Assembly: GCF_026535915.1 (NCBI RefSeq)
Contig: NZ_JAFNPF010000001.1
Location: 1,426,001 to 1,490,000 of the forward strand
Direction: 5' to 3'
From: Snodgrassella sp945267035
Lineage (GTDB): Bacteria; Pseudomonadota; Gammaproteobacteria; Burkholderiales; Neisseriaceae
DNA length: 64,000 nt
The notes under the pieces are model-generated. The model saw only the letters and a program-made list of their open reading frames with translations. It searched no databases and was not told where the DNA came from. Position 1 is the stretch's first letter, and each line of letters starts with the position of its first letter. The translations under genes and the position numbers were made by a program. Below are positions 45,627 to 53,962 of the stretch, in pieces.

Positions 45627-46608
45627 AATTAACCTTATCTATAAATAGTTGATTATCAATAAGTAATAAAACGATATTCTGTTAACAGACAATAGTCAAA
45701 TTAGATGCATTGATGCCGTCAATGCGTCGTTTGACCAGTTAGCATATGTACTCATTTGGCCAATAATCAAATTGAATAATGTATTGATCATAAATGGCAT
45801 TTGCCCCTAATATTGTCATGGATTCGTCATGTACAATCCGATCTGACAAAGTTTTACATATTAATGAAATGTCCAATCTTTGTCATGCAGCAATGTGATC
45901 GGAGGATAGATAAATTCAGCTAATCCGGCTGTTTTTCTTTTTTATATTCATGTCGTCGTAATTAAATTATCACTATATAGTCGACAATTAAGATGTATCG
46001 ATCGAGTTTTGCTGGTTAACATCACAGCTTTGATTTAAATATAAATGCTTTATTGTCTCAGTTTTCTTGCTCAGATCAACTTTGATGTATTTGCATAGCA
46101 CGAATTCGCTTTGGTGTTGAGTCTACACAAGGGAGGAAAAAAGTTCCCTATTCTTGTAGATAGGCTACAAGGTAATGGCGAAAATCTAGGATACAGGTGT
46201 TATTTGCCATAGCTTTAAATCAATTGGAAGGATTTTTCCACCCTATTCCTTTTCTTTTAGGTGAATCAGTTCACCAATCGAGCAAAGACAAACTTAAATG
46301 CCTCGTCATGTTGATATTGATTTGTCTTTAATTTTATTTTTTAGCGCAAAACCTTGTTTTGAACAAAACTGGGTATATCAGGCAGAATTTCGCTAGGATG
46401 GGATCGAAAGCTATCTTGCCCGCAGGGTTTTATATTCAGTTCTAAATGGTTTCGTCTAATGCAATTAATTTTTTGATAGAAATGAATTGTTTGCTAGCAT
46501 GGATTAAGTCAGTAGATGCTGTACCCATATTGTATTGTGATAGTGCATCTTTGGTAATCGGCTTTGTCATTGTTATTTATTTTATTCATTCAACTTTTTA
46601 TCTCTGTA
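45627..46608. other. gene-free stretch next to the duplicated cassette
   Basis: Nearly 1 kb between the cmk start and the toxin-like fossil. The only frame of note (46446-46646, plus) overlaps the fossil and has no recognisable domain. AT-rich with stops in all frames. It contains the cmk promoter region but otherwise nothing I can name. Confidence 0.5.
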
Positions 46609-46760
46609 TTAAAATCCAGCGTTTCCACCACGATAGACTATTTTAAAGCGTTCCCACTCTTCTTTGGTCTAGGCTTGCCCTGATAAATCTGCTAGGTGTC
46701 TTTCGGCAGTTCTTTCATTCCGGTAAGTTCGCCACCCAGCTCTGGTAGGTTTTTAAACAT
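46609..46760 (-). pseudogene. fossil C-terminus of a possible toxin-type protein
   Basis: On the minus strand, just after the lipoprotein gene, MFKNLPELGGELTGMKELPKDT is followed by a TAG, then QIYQGKPR. After a one-base frame slip it continues TKEEWERFKIVYRGGNAGF and a stop. Joined, the pieces read as a coherent C-terminus of a kind often seen at the ends of polymorphic toxins. That class is an inference from style, not a match. The fossil crosses the left edge of repeat copy A, so copy A is in its original setting; copy B carries only its first part. Confidence 0.35.
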
Positions 46761-46772
46761 CAATGAAGATGA

Positions 46773-47495
46773 TTAGTCTCCGGCTTTTGAAGTTGGTAAG
46801 CCTTGCTCTTTACGTTGCTGTTCATGATATAAATCAAGCTGCTCAAAATAATCATTTGCACCGGCCATACCTAAATTCCAATAGCGTATCCGACCCAGTT
46901 CTTTTCCTGTATCGGCATCTATTTCTATTTCGTAATAATACTCCGGCTCATCTGCCGGAATAGTTACTTTGTATAAGTTATACGTTTTATCGGATATTTT
47001 CAGTATACTGGGAATATTTATATTTCGGCTAACATCGATATGTTGATTATTTTTAGCATAAATATCTACTCCAAACTCATTTAATACTCTTTGCCGGATC
47101 TCTTCAATCGTTACCTTATAGCCTTTGTCATAGTTGTCCGTTGAAATCAGTTTTCCGTTAATATCATAATTTGGTGATTGACCATAAAACATACTGGATA
47201 ATTCTTTAGCTTTAGATCGTAAATTGCCATTCGGGTAAAAAGTGGTAATGTAAGTTATATTAGAATTTGCTGGAATCACTCGTCTTACATAGCCGCCAGA
47301 AGAACCTCTAAATTGCTGAATTTGATTTCCCTCATTATCGGTTATTGTATAAGCACTTTTTCCCTTCGCTTCTTCATTGAATTTTTTTATATCGAAATAT
47401 TCTATTCGGTCAGTATCTAAGAAGGTTGAATCGGTGAGCTGGGCATTGCAGGAAAATATACTGCAAAAAACGCCAATAATAAGTATCTGTTTCAT
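46773..47495 (-). CDS. hypothetical lipoprotein, copy A (possible immunity protein)
   Basis: 240 residues. Short signal peptide with lipobox IFSC (Cys about 16). The mature part begins NAQLTDSTFLDTDRIEYFDIKKFNEEAKG and contains a beta-rich stretch like MORN-type repeats (ITYITTFYPNGNLRSKAKEL, GQSPNYDINGKLISTDNYDKGYKVT). Then come IEEIRQRVLNEFGVDI and a C-terminal strand region (PADEPEYYYEIEIDADTGKELGRIRYW). Proteins with this FDIKKFN...YPNGNL...DKGYK layout often lie next to polymorphic toxins as candidate immunity proteins; that is inferred. Against its paralogue at 49373-50092 I count 11 differences in the first 145 residues but about 38 in the last 95. Confidence 0.7.
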   Translation of the reverse strand: MKQILIIGVFCSIFSCNAQLTDSTFLDTDRIEYFDIKKFNEEAKGKSAYTITDNEGNQIQQFRGSSGGYVRRVIPANSNITYITTFYPNGNLRSKAKELSSMFYGQSPNYDINGKLISTDNYDKGYKVTIEEIRQRVLNEFGVDIYAKNNQHIDVSRNINIPSILKISDKTYNLYKVTIPADEPEYYYEIEIDADTGKELGRIRYWNLGMAGANDYFEQLDLYHEQQRKEQGLPTSKAGD

Positions 47496-47825
47496 GTTAT
47501 TGCCCTTCTTATTACTGTTGGGGTGAATAATTTTTTATCTACCAGCGCCACTTAGTCTATTGATTACAATTATATTACTTTTATTTGTGTTATCGGGATT
47601 GTAATCATATTTCTCTTTTCTCTTATATATAACTTATCACCATTCGGTTATCCATCAAAACTATTACTATAGCGGGTAATTCTAAGCCCTTAAATTATTC
47701 ATGAGAAGGCACATTGATGATTGAAGAAGAATTTTTGGGCAAATAGTACTTCAGCAGTAATAAATGCTTTCAAAATTAGTTTAATGCTGTCCGATATTGT
47801 ATTGTTCTGTTACCTAAGGGCTGTC

Positions 47826-48030
47826 ATGATTACATCAAATCAATCAGTTAATTTTTTCCAACGACAAACCTATTTACTGCCCACTGGTTAGGAAGCTTAG
47901 CAGTATATGTATTGTTTTAAATATTGATTTAGTCCATTTCTTCGATAACGATGATGTCTATTATTCTAGAGTTGAATTTGAGTACAAAGACATAGATGAT
48001 GAAATAGAAATTTTGTCGCGTTATAAATAG
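47826..48030 (+). pseudogene. gene relic, copy A
   Basis: Starts MITSNQSVNFFQRQTYLLPTG and hits a stop (TAG). After a frame change, coherent coding-like sequence continues (VHFFDNDDVYYSRVEFEYKDIDDEIEILSRYK) to a TAG at 48028. Copy B has the same relic with TAT in place of the first stop but still a stop two codons later. So the gene was already broken before duplication. Family unknown. Confidence 0.4.
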
Positions 48031-48237
48031 ACTAATACAGACATTGTGCAACCAACAAATTTCAAAAGATTTTAATCAATGATAGATACTGATTGAATAT
48101 CGAAGAGTGGTGATAACCATAAATAAAGCCAACTATACAAGTTGGCATACTATATATTAATTGTGGTTGTAATATTGAGTTAGCATGAATATGTCTGTTT
48201 AGATCATGCTTAATCTCATCAACCATGGTACTGCTGA

Positions 48238-48849
48238 TTAAGCTCTTTTTTGTTTCAATTCTTTAATTGTTTGCCATTGCATATAGCAAGACACTGAGAA
48301 TAGAGCCAACATAAACGGACATTCATATAATTCTTCCAGTAAATCATCATACTGCGGATAATATAAAATAAATTGTGCAATCCAACGCCCACGTTCAACA
48401 GCATCAGCCAATAAAAAGGCCACTGTAGCCAGAATGAAATCCCACACTGGAAATGGGCGACGAGAATAATATCCAATACCCTGGCGTAATTGTGGCCATG
48501 ACAACATCAATACCAAACCCAATATCAATACTGCGGCTATGCTATGGTAAACGGCGATAGAATAACCAGGCCACATTTGTCGTCCCCAATTTTGATCGCG
48601 CCCTAATAGCACCAACCACCACAGCGCAGCCCATAACCAGAATGCGCGCTGCTTCGCGTTAAATGGGTATTTCAATGTCAATACCAAAGTGAAAACAAAG
48701 CTGCCAAATAAAAAAATGGTTTGTGCTTGTTCGACTATTTTTTCCCATTTGGTATCGATATGTAATGCTTGTACGAATGGCACGACAATGATGATCAGTA
48801 AAAATAGGCTACTACGAACAGACCAACGCCACTCTAAGTTAAGTTTCAT
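48238..48849 (-). CDS. polytopic membrane protein, function unknown
   Basis: 203 residues with about six membrane helices (SSLFLLIIIVVPFVQAL; IFLFGSFVFTLVLTL; FWLWAALWWLVLLG; SIAAVLILGLVLMLSW; DFILATVAFLLADAV; CPFMLALFSVSCYM). Conserved-looking polar motifs sit at helix ends: LGRDQNWGRQMWPGYS, DAVERGRW and DDLLEELYECPFM. The Arg-Asp/Glu-Trp and EELYE pattern recalls uncharacterised membrane proteins in other proteobacteria. No function can be given. A frame-disrupted paralogue lies at 50835-51267. Confidence 0.7.
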   Translation of the reverse strand: MKLNLEWRWSVRSSLFLLIIIVVPFVQALHIDTKWEKIVEQAQTIFLFGSFVFTLVLTLKYPFNAKQRAFWLWAALWWLVLLGRDQNWGRQMWPGYSIAVYHSIAAVLILGLVLMLSWPQLRQGIGYYSRRPFPVWDFILATVAFLLADAVERGRWIAQFILYYPQYDDLLEELYECPFMLALFSVSCYMQWQTIKELKQKRA

Positions 48850-48865
48850 GTTTACTTTACAACAA

Positions 48866-49209
48866 AATATTCAAACTTTTTGATTATAGCTAACCTAACT
48901 ATCATTTACTTCATCAAATCATTAAAATTAACACTATCTTTGCAAATAGGCTGGGCGATTTATTTGCAAGATAAGACCCTCAAGTGCATTAGCCAAACAG
49001 TTTTCGAACAAAAAAAGAGGAAAATACGGTATTCAGCCACAGGTCTTTAATCATAAATATCAAATTTTTGCTTCTCTATACTGGTCAACGTGACATCATG
49101 ATAAATCTCAATTCTTTTAGTTCATGGCAGCTGAATAAGAAATTGATGAGAACAAATTGTATCCTCAATCATCTTAACCCTAGTTTACTCATATTAGTTG
49201 AGTTTTTTC
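48866..49209. other. gene-free spacer between the two cassette copies
   Basis: About 340 bp unique to this position, AT-rich with stops in all frames. It separates copy A from the 3' remnant of the small gene that copy B interrupted. No repeat or hairpin of note. Confidence 0.5.
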
Positions 49210-49262
49210 TCAGTCGGCTAAGGAAGTGCTGAGCCATTTCAGCCATGGATGGAATACACCCC
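49210..49262 (-). pseudogene. 3' fragment of the interrupted small gene
   Basis: Reads GVFHPWLKWLSTSLAD then stop (TGA at 49210-49212) on the minus strand. If the DNA from 49263 to 51300 is removed, it joins in frame to the 5' fragment at 51301-51463 through the shared 16-bp repeat, restoring a 72-codon frame. Confidence 0.6.
49247..49262. repeat. 16-bp direct repeat, left side of copy B
   Basis: GGATGGAATACACCCC occurs here and again at 51285-51300, exactly flanking copy B. It looks like a target-site duplication made when the block was inserted. Confidence 0.8.
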
Positions 49263-49372
49263 TTTGGTCTAGGCTTGCCCTGATATATCTGCTACCTGTC
49301 TTTCGGCAGTTCTTTCATTCCGGTAAGTTCGCCGCCCAGCTCTGATATGTTTTTAAACATCAATGAAGATGA

Positions 49373-50092
49373 TTAGTCTCCGGCTTTAGAAATAGACAAT
49401 CCTTGCTGTTTAATTTGCTGTTCCCGATATAAATTAAGTTGTTTTAGATATTCTTCTCTTCCTCCCATTCCATTACTCCAATAACGTATTCTACCTAATT
49501 CTTCTCCTGTATCAGCGTCGATTTCTATTCTATAAAAATACTCCGGTTCATCTGCCGGAACTGTTATCCAGTATAAATTATAATTTCTACCGGATACTTT
49601 TAAATAAGTAAAAGTATTTTTGCTTCTATGAACATCTGTTTTGGAATCTTTTAATAAAATATCCAGTCCAAACTCATTGAGTACTCTTTGCCGGATCTCT
49701 TCAATCATTACCTTATAACCTTCGTCGTAGTTGTCCGTTGAAATCAGTTTTCCGTTAATATCATAGTTTGGCGATTGACCATAAAACATACTGAACAGTT
49801 CTTTAGCTTTAGATCGTAAATTACCATTTGGGTAAAAAGTGGTAATGTAAGTTATATTAGAATTTGCTGGAGTCACTCGTCTTACATAGCCGCCGGAAGA
49901 AGCTCTAAATTGCTGTATTTGATTTCCCTCATCATCGGTTATTGTATAATCACTTTTTCCATTCGCTTCTTCATTGAATTTTTTTATATCGAAATATTCT
50001 ATTCGGTCAGTATTTAAGAAGGTTGAATCGGTTAGCTGGGCATTGCAGGAAAATATACTGCAAAAAATGCCAATAATAAGTATCTGTTTCAT
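49373..50092 (-). CDS. hypothetical lipoprotein, copy B (possible immunity protein)
   Basis: 239 residues with the same signal peptide and lipobox (IFSC) as copy A. The N-terminal 145 residues are almost unchanged (NITYITTFYPNGNLRSKAKEL identical). The C-terminal part is clearly different: SKNTFTYLKVSGRNYNLYWITVPADEPEYFYRIEIDADTG, then WSNGMGGREEYLKQLNLYREQQ. The frame is intact and the changes are mostly substitutions that keep hydrophobic and strand patterns, so this is a working variant rather than a decaying one. A specificity change in a binding or immunity region is one explanation. Its 3' side is followed by the truncated toxin-like fossil (minus strand, about 49263-49360). Confidence 0.68.
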   Translation of the reverse strand: MKQILIIGIFCSIFSCNAQLTDSTFLNTDRIEYFDIKKFNEEANGKSDYTITDDEGNQIQQFRASSGGYVRRVTPANSNITYITTFYPNGNLRSKAKELFSMFYGQSPNYDINGKLISTDNYDEGYKVMIEEIRQRVLNEFGLDILLKDSKTDVHRSKNTFTYLKVSGRNYNLYWITVPADEPEYFYRIEIDADTGEELGRIRYWSNGMGGREEYLKQLNLYREQQIKQQGLSISKAGD

Positions 50093-50422
50093 GTTATTGC
50101 CCTTCTTAATTACTGTTGGGGTGAATAATTTTTATTTGCCAGCGCCACTTAGTTTATTGATTACAATTATATTACTTTTATTTGTGTTATCGGGATTGTA
50201 ATCATATTTCTCTTTTCTCTTATATATAACTTATCACCATTCGGTTATCCATCAAAACTATTACTATAGCGGGTAATTCTAAGCCCTTAAATTATTCATG
50301 AGAAGGCACATTGATGATTGAAGAAGAATTTTTTGGCAAATAGTACTTCAGCAGTAATACATGCTTTTAAAATTAGTTTAATGCTGTCCGATATTGTATT
50401 GTGCTGTTACCTAAGGGCTGTC

Positions 50423-50627
50423 ATGATTACATCAAATCAATCAGTTAATTTTTTCCAACGACAAACCTATTTACTGCCCACTGGTTATGAAGCTTAGCAG
50501 TATATGTATTGTTTTAAATATTGATTTAGTCCACTTCTTCGATAACGATGATGTCTATTATTCTAGGGTTGAATTTGAGTACAAAGACATAGATGATGAA
50601 AAAGAAATTTTGTCGCGTTATAAATAG
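50423..50627 (+). pseudogene. gene relic, copy B
   Basis: Same relic as at 47826-48030: MITSNQSVNFFQRQTYLLPTGYEA then stop, followed in another frame by VHFFDNDDVYYSRVEFEYKDIDDEKEILSRYK. Nearly identical to copy A. Confidence 0.4.
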
Positions 50628-50834
50628 ACTAATACAGACATTGTGCAACCAACAAATTTCAAAAGATTTTAATCAATGATAGATACTGATTGAATATCGA
50701 AGAGTGGTGATAACCATAAATAAAGCCAACTATACAAGTTGGCATACTATATATTAATTGTGATTGTAATATTGATTTAGCATGAATATGTCTGATTTGA
50801 CCATGCTTAATCTCATCAACCATGGTACTGCTGA

Positions 50835-51267
50835 TTAAGCTCTTTTTTGTTTCAATTCTTTAATTGTTTGTCATTGAATGTAGCAAGACACTGAGAATAG
50901 AGCCAACATAAACGGACATTCATATAATTCTTCCAGTAAATCATCATACGGCGGCTATGCTATGGTAAACGGCTATAGAATAACCAGACCACATTTGCCG
51001 TACCCAATTTTGATCGCGCCCTAATAGCACCAACCACCACAGCGCAGCCCATAACCAAAATTCGCGCTGCTTCGGGTTAAATGGGTATTTCAATGTCAAT
51101 ACCAAAGTGAAAACAAAGCTGCCAAATAAAAAAATGGTTTGAGCTTGTTCGACTATTTTTTCCCATTTGGTATCGATATGTAATGCTTGTACAAATGGCA
51201 CGACTATGATGATCAGTAAAAATAGGCTACTACGAACAGACCAACGCCACTCTAAGTTAAGTTTCAT
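50835..51267 (-). pseudogene. membrane protein gene, copy B, broken by a 179-bp deletion
   Basis: Starts MKLNLEWRWSVRSSLFL like the copy A protein and matches it for about 106 residues to HSIAAV, then stops. Copy A has ATACTGCGG at 48349-48357 and again at 48528-48536, 179 bp apart. Copy B has a single, slightly altered version (ATACGGCGG, 50946-50954). The deletion is not a multiple of three, so the rest of the gene (50835-50945) is out of frame. The product would keep about four helices; it is probably non-functional. Confidence 0.75.
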
Positions 51268-51274
51268 GTTTACT

Positions 51275-51463
51275 TCACAACAAGGGATGGAATACACCCC
51301 AAGACATAACTAAGCCTAGTAGTCCTTGCAAAGCGGAATAAATTTGCTTTTGCCATTCGGTTGTAGCAAATAATTGTTGTGTCCACGTCAGATTCATATC
51401 TTCAGGCGCAATAAACTGATAAACTAAAATATACTCATTTGCCCAACAAAAAATATCCAACAT
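51275..51463 (-). pseudogene. 5' fragment of the interrupted small gene beside aroA
   Basis: Reads MLDIFCWANEYILVYQFIAP, then a Trp/Gln-rich stretch (NLTWTQQLFATTEWQKQIYSA), GLLGLVMSWGVFHP, then two foreign codons and a stop inside copy B. The natural ending WLKWLSTSLAD is stranded at 49210-49262. The intact form would be 72 residues. No family recognised. Its ATG overlaps the aroA start codon on the other strand, so whether it was truly expressed is uncertain. Confidence 0.5.
51285..51300. repeat. 16-bp direct repeat, right side of copy B
   Basis: GGATGGAATACACCCC, identical to 49247-49262; together they bracket copy B. Confidence 0.8.
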
Positions 51464-52778
51464 GAATAGCTTGTTTCTTCCCGCCAGTACTTGTGTACCG
51501 TCCGTAATCACCCTTCCCGGTTCCAAAAGTATCAGCAATCGCTGCTTGTTATTGGCAGCATTGGCCGACAACCCTAGCGAAATTTTGCATTTTTTGGACT
51601 CAGATGATACGCAGTACATGCTTTCTGCCTTGAAAACGTTAGGTGTGCAGATTACTTCTTTGCCCCACGACGATTCAGAACCGGGTATGCATCTACAGGT
51701 ACAGGGTTGCCGTGGACGTTTTCCGGCACGGCAGGCGGATTTGTTTCTTGGGAATGCCGGAACAGCATTTCGCCCTTTAACAGCAGTGCTGGCTATTATG
51801 GGTGGTGAGTATTTTTTACATGGTAGCGCGCGCATGCACGAGCGTCCGATAGGTGATTTGGTCGAAGTGTTACAACAAGCTGGTGCAAGTATTAGCTATC
51901 AACAACAAAGCGGTTATCCACCGTTACAAATATCTGAGCACGGTACTGAGCAGCGTCATCATCATTTACATATCAAGGGCAACGTATCCAGTCAGTTTCT
52001 AACTGCAATTCTCATGGCCTTGCCTCTCACTGGTGAGGAATATCATATTGATGTGATTGGTGAACTTATTTCAAAACCGTATATAGCCATTACCTTAAAT
52101 TTATTGGCCAAATTCGGCGTTGAGGTCAAAAACGAAGATTTTCGCCATTTTCATTTGCCTGCTAATCAACATTACCATGCTCCTGAAAAAATCTATGTTG
52201 AAGGTGATGCATCCAGCGCGTCTTATTTTTTGGCTGCCGGCTTATTGTCTGGTACACCGATCCGCGTTAACGGTATAGATGCCCATAGCATTCAAGGCGA
52301 CATCGCTTTTGTAGATGAATTAGCGAAAATTGGCGCTCTGGTTGAATGGGGAGAACAATATATTGAAATTTCCCGTCCGGCAAATCAGGAAATTCAGCCA
52401 TTTGATATTGATGCCAATCATATTCCAGATGCAGCCATGACTTTAGCGATTATTTCGCTGGCATGTAAGCAAACCTGTCGTATCCGCAATATTGCCAGTT
52501 GGCGGGTCAAAGAAACCGATCGCATTGCTGCGATGGCCACCGAACTCCGAAAATTAGGTGCTCAGGTCACTGAAACCGAAAGCAGTATCAGCATCACTGC
52601 TCCGGCACAACTCAATAATCAAGTACACATTCACACCTATGATGATCATCGCATGGCAATGTGTTTTTCACTGGTGAGCTTACTCAATACTGCGGTTTAT
52701 ATTGATGATCCGCAATGTGTGAATAAAACCTTTCCGGATTATTTTAAAGTTTTTGCCCGCATGTGCACGCCTGTATAA
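51462..52778 (+). CDS. aroA: 3-phosphoshikimate 1-carboxyvinyltransferase (EPSP synthase)
   Basis: 438 residues. Family signatures: LPGSKSISNRCLLLAAL, LFLGNAGTAFRPLTAVLA, MHERPIGDLVEVLQQAG, KGNVSSQFLTAILMALPL, EGDASSASYFLAAG, WRVKETDRIAAMATELRKLGA and DDHRMAMCFSL. The catalytic Lys, Asp and Glu positions are all present. It condenses shikimate 3-phosphate with PEP in the route to chorismate, feeding the tryptophan step encoded by trpC. Copy B of the cassette ends about 180 bp upstream, so aroA may now have a partly new upstream region. The spacing of any ribosome-binding site is poor. Confidence 0.96.
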   Translation: MNSLFLPASTCVPSVITLPGSKSISNRCLLLAALADNPSEILHFLDSDDTQYMLSALKTLGVQITSLPHDDSEPGMHLQVQGCRGRFPARQADLFLGNAGTAFRPLTAVLAIMGGEYFLHGSARMHERPIGDLVEVLQQAGASISYQQQSGYPPLQISEHGTEQRHHHLHIKGNVSSQFLTAILMALPLTGEEYHIDVIGELISKPYIAITLNLLAKFGVEVKNEDFRHFHLPANQHYHAPEKIYVEGDASSASYFLAAGLLSGTPIRVNGIDAHSIQGDIAFVDELAKIGALVEWGEQYIEISRPANQEIQPFDIDANHIPDAAMTLAIISLACKQTCRIRNIASWRVKETDRIAAMATELRKLGAQVTETESSISITAPAQLNNQVHIHTYDDHRMAMCFSLVSLLNTAVYIDDPQCVNKTFPDYFKVFARMCTPV

Positions 52779-52850
52779 TATTGGTTAAAGGTTAATATTA
52801 AGCTTTACCATGACGACACTTTTTTTTGTTATATAAGTTTTAAATTAAAT

Positions 52851-53885
52851 ATGCTGCAAAAAGATCAACTCTCTAGTACCGAACCGCAACGGATTATTAG
52901 CCCGCGAGCCACTTCCTTGCAGGAAGAACAACTGGAACGGGCTTTACGTCCGCGTGCATTAACCGATTATATTGGGCAGCACAAAGCAAAAGAACAATTA
53001 TCCATTTTTATTCAGGCAGCCAAAATCCGGCATGAGGCACTGGATCATACTTTGTTATTTGGTCCTCCAGGTTTGGGCAAAACGACACTGGCACATATCA
53101 TAGCTCATGAGCTGGGAGTCAATATGCGACAAACTTCAGGACCGGTTTTAGAGCGCGCAGGCGATCTGGCAGCCTTATTGACCAATCTTGAACCACACGA
53201 TGTCTTATTTATCGATGAAATACACCGCCTCAATCCGGTAGTAGAAGAAATACTCTATCCGGCATTAGAGGATTACCAGCTGGACATCATGATTGGTGAA
53301 GGACCTGCAGCACGCTCAGTTAAAATCGATTTACCGCCGTTTACTTTGATCGGTGCCACCACTCGCGCCGGTATGCTGACTAACCCGTTGCGTGACCGCT
53401 TTGGTATCGTGTCTCGATTAGAGTTTTACAGCAATTCTGACCTGACCACGATTGTGTTTCGTTCAGCGCAATTATTACAATTGAATATTGATGAAACCGG
53501 AGCTGCTGAAATTGCCAGACGAAGTCGCGGTACGCCACGAATCGCCAATAGATTACTCAGACGCGTACGCGATTATGCCGAAGTAAAACATCAAGGACAG
53601 ATCAATGCTGCCATTGCGGATGCCGCTTTAAAAATGCTCGATATTGATCAGTCTGGTTTGGATGTGATGGATTGCAAATATTTGGAAGCCATATTGCATA
53701 AATTTTCCGGCGGTCCGGTTGGTCTGGACAATATCGCCGCTGCTATCGGTGAATCTACCGACACCATTGAAGACGTCATCGAACCGTATTTAATCCAGCA
53801 AGGATTTCTGCAACGAACCACTCGCGGAAGAATGGCAACTGAATTGAGCTATCAGCATTTCGGGCTATCTTTACCCAAAGAATAA
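52851..53885 (+). CDS. ruvB: Holliday junction branch-migration helicase RuvB
   Basis: 344 residues. AAA+ motifs: LRPRALTDYIGQHKAKEQL, Walker A FGPPGLGKTTLAHI, Walker B VLFIDEIHRLNPVVEE, sensor I IGATTRAG, arginine finger region LRDRFGIVSRLEFY, and sensor II SRGTPRIANRLLRRVRDYA. A winged-helix domain ends the protein (GGPVGLDNIAAAIGE; QQGFLQRTTRGRMAT). Works with RuvA and RuvC, neither of which is here. It follows aroA by 72 bp. Confidence 0.97.
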   Translation: MLQKDQLSSTEPQRIISPRATSLQEEQLERALRPRALTDYIGQHKAKEQLSIFIQAAKIRHEALDHTLLFGPPGLGKTTLAHIIAHELGVNMRQTSGPVLERAGDLAALLTNLEPHDVLFIDEIHRLNPVVEEILYPALEDYQLDIMIGEGPAARSVKIDLPPFTLIGATTRAGMLTNPLRDRFGIVSRLEFYSNSDLTTIVFRSAQLLQLNIDETGAAEIARRSRGTPRIANRLLRRVRDYAEVKHQGQINAAIADAALKMLDIDQSGLDVMDCKYLEAILHKFSGGPVGLDNIAAAIGESTDTIEDVIEPYLIQQGFLQRTTRGRMATELSYQHFGLSLPKE

Positions 53886-53962
53886 TCAAAATCTTTGTTT
53901 AGGCTCATCAGCAGATGAGGTAAAAATCTTCTATTTTATGATTGTAACTAAGGAAAAAATAT

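Larger units (their letters stand above)
46662..48865. repeat. duplicated cassette, copy A (original)
   Basis: This 2,204-bp block begins CTTTGGTCTAGGCTTGCCC and ends ACAACAA, and recurs in the same orientation at 49262-51283. It carries part of a toxin-like fossil, a lipoprotein gene, a plus-strand gene relic and a 203-residue membrane protein gene. The noncoding part (about 47500-48237) is almost identical to copy B with scattered substitutions. The 3' ~0.3 kb of the lipoprotein gene is strongly diverged. The edges show no inverted repeats and no transposase. Confidence 0.85.
49262..51283. repeat. duplicated cassette, copy B (inserted copy)
   Basis: This 2,022-bp block is a direct copy of 46662-48865. 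The 182-bp size difference equals a 179-bp deletion in the membrane-protein gene plus one codon in the lipoprotein gene, other small indels cancelling. The left junction shares a single C with copy A's flank; the right junction has one extra G (51284) before the direct repeat. Confidence 0.85.

Noticed and set aside
46662..51300. Insertion sequence or integron cassette
   Set aside because: No transposase, integrase, terminal inverted repeats or attC-like palindromes were found at the block edges.
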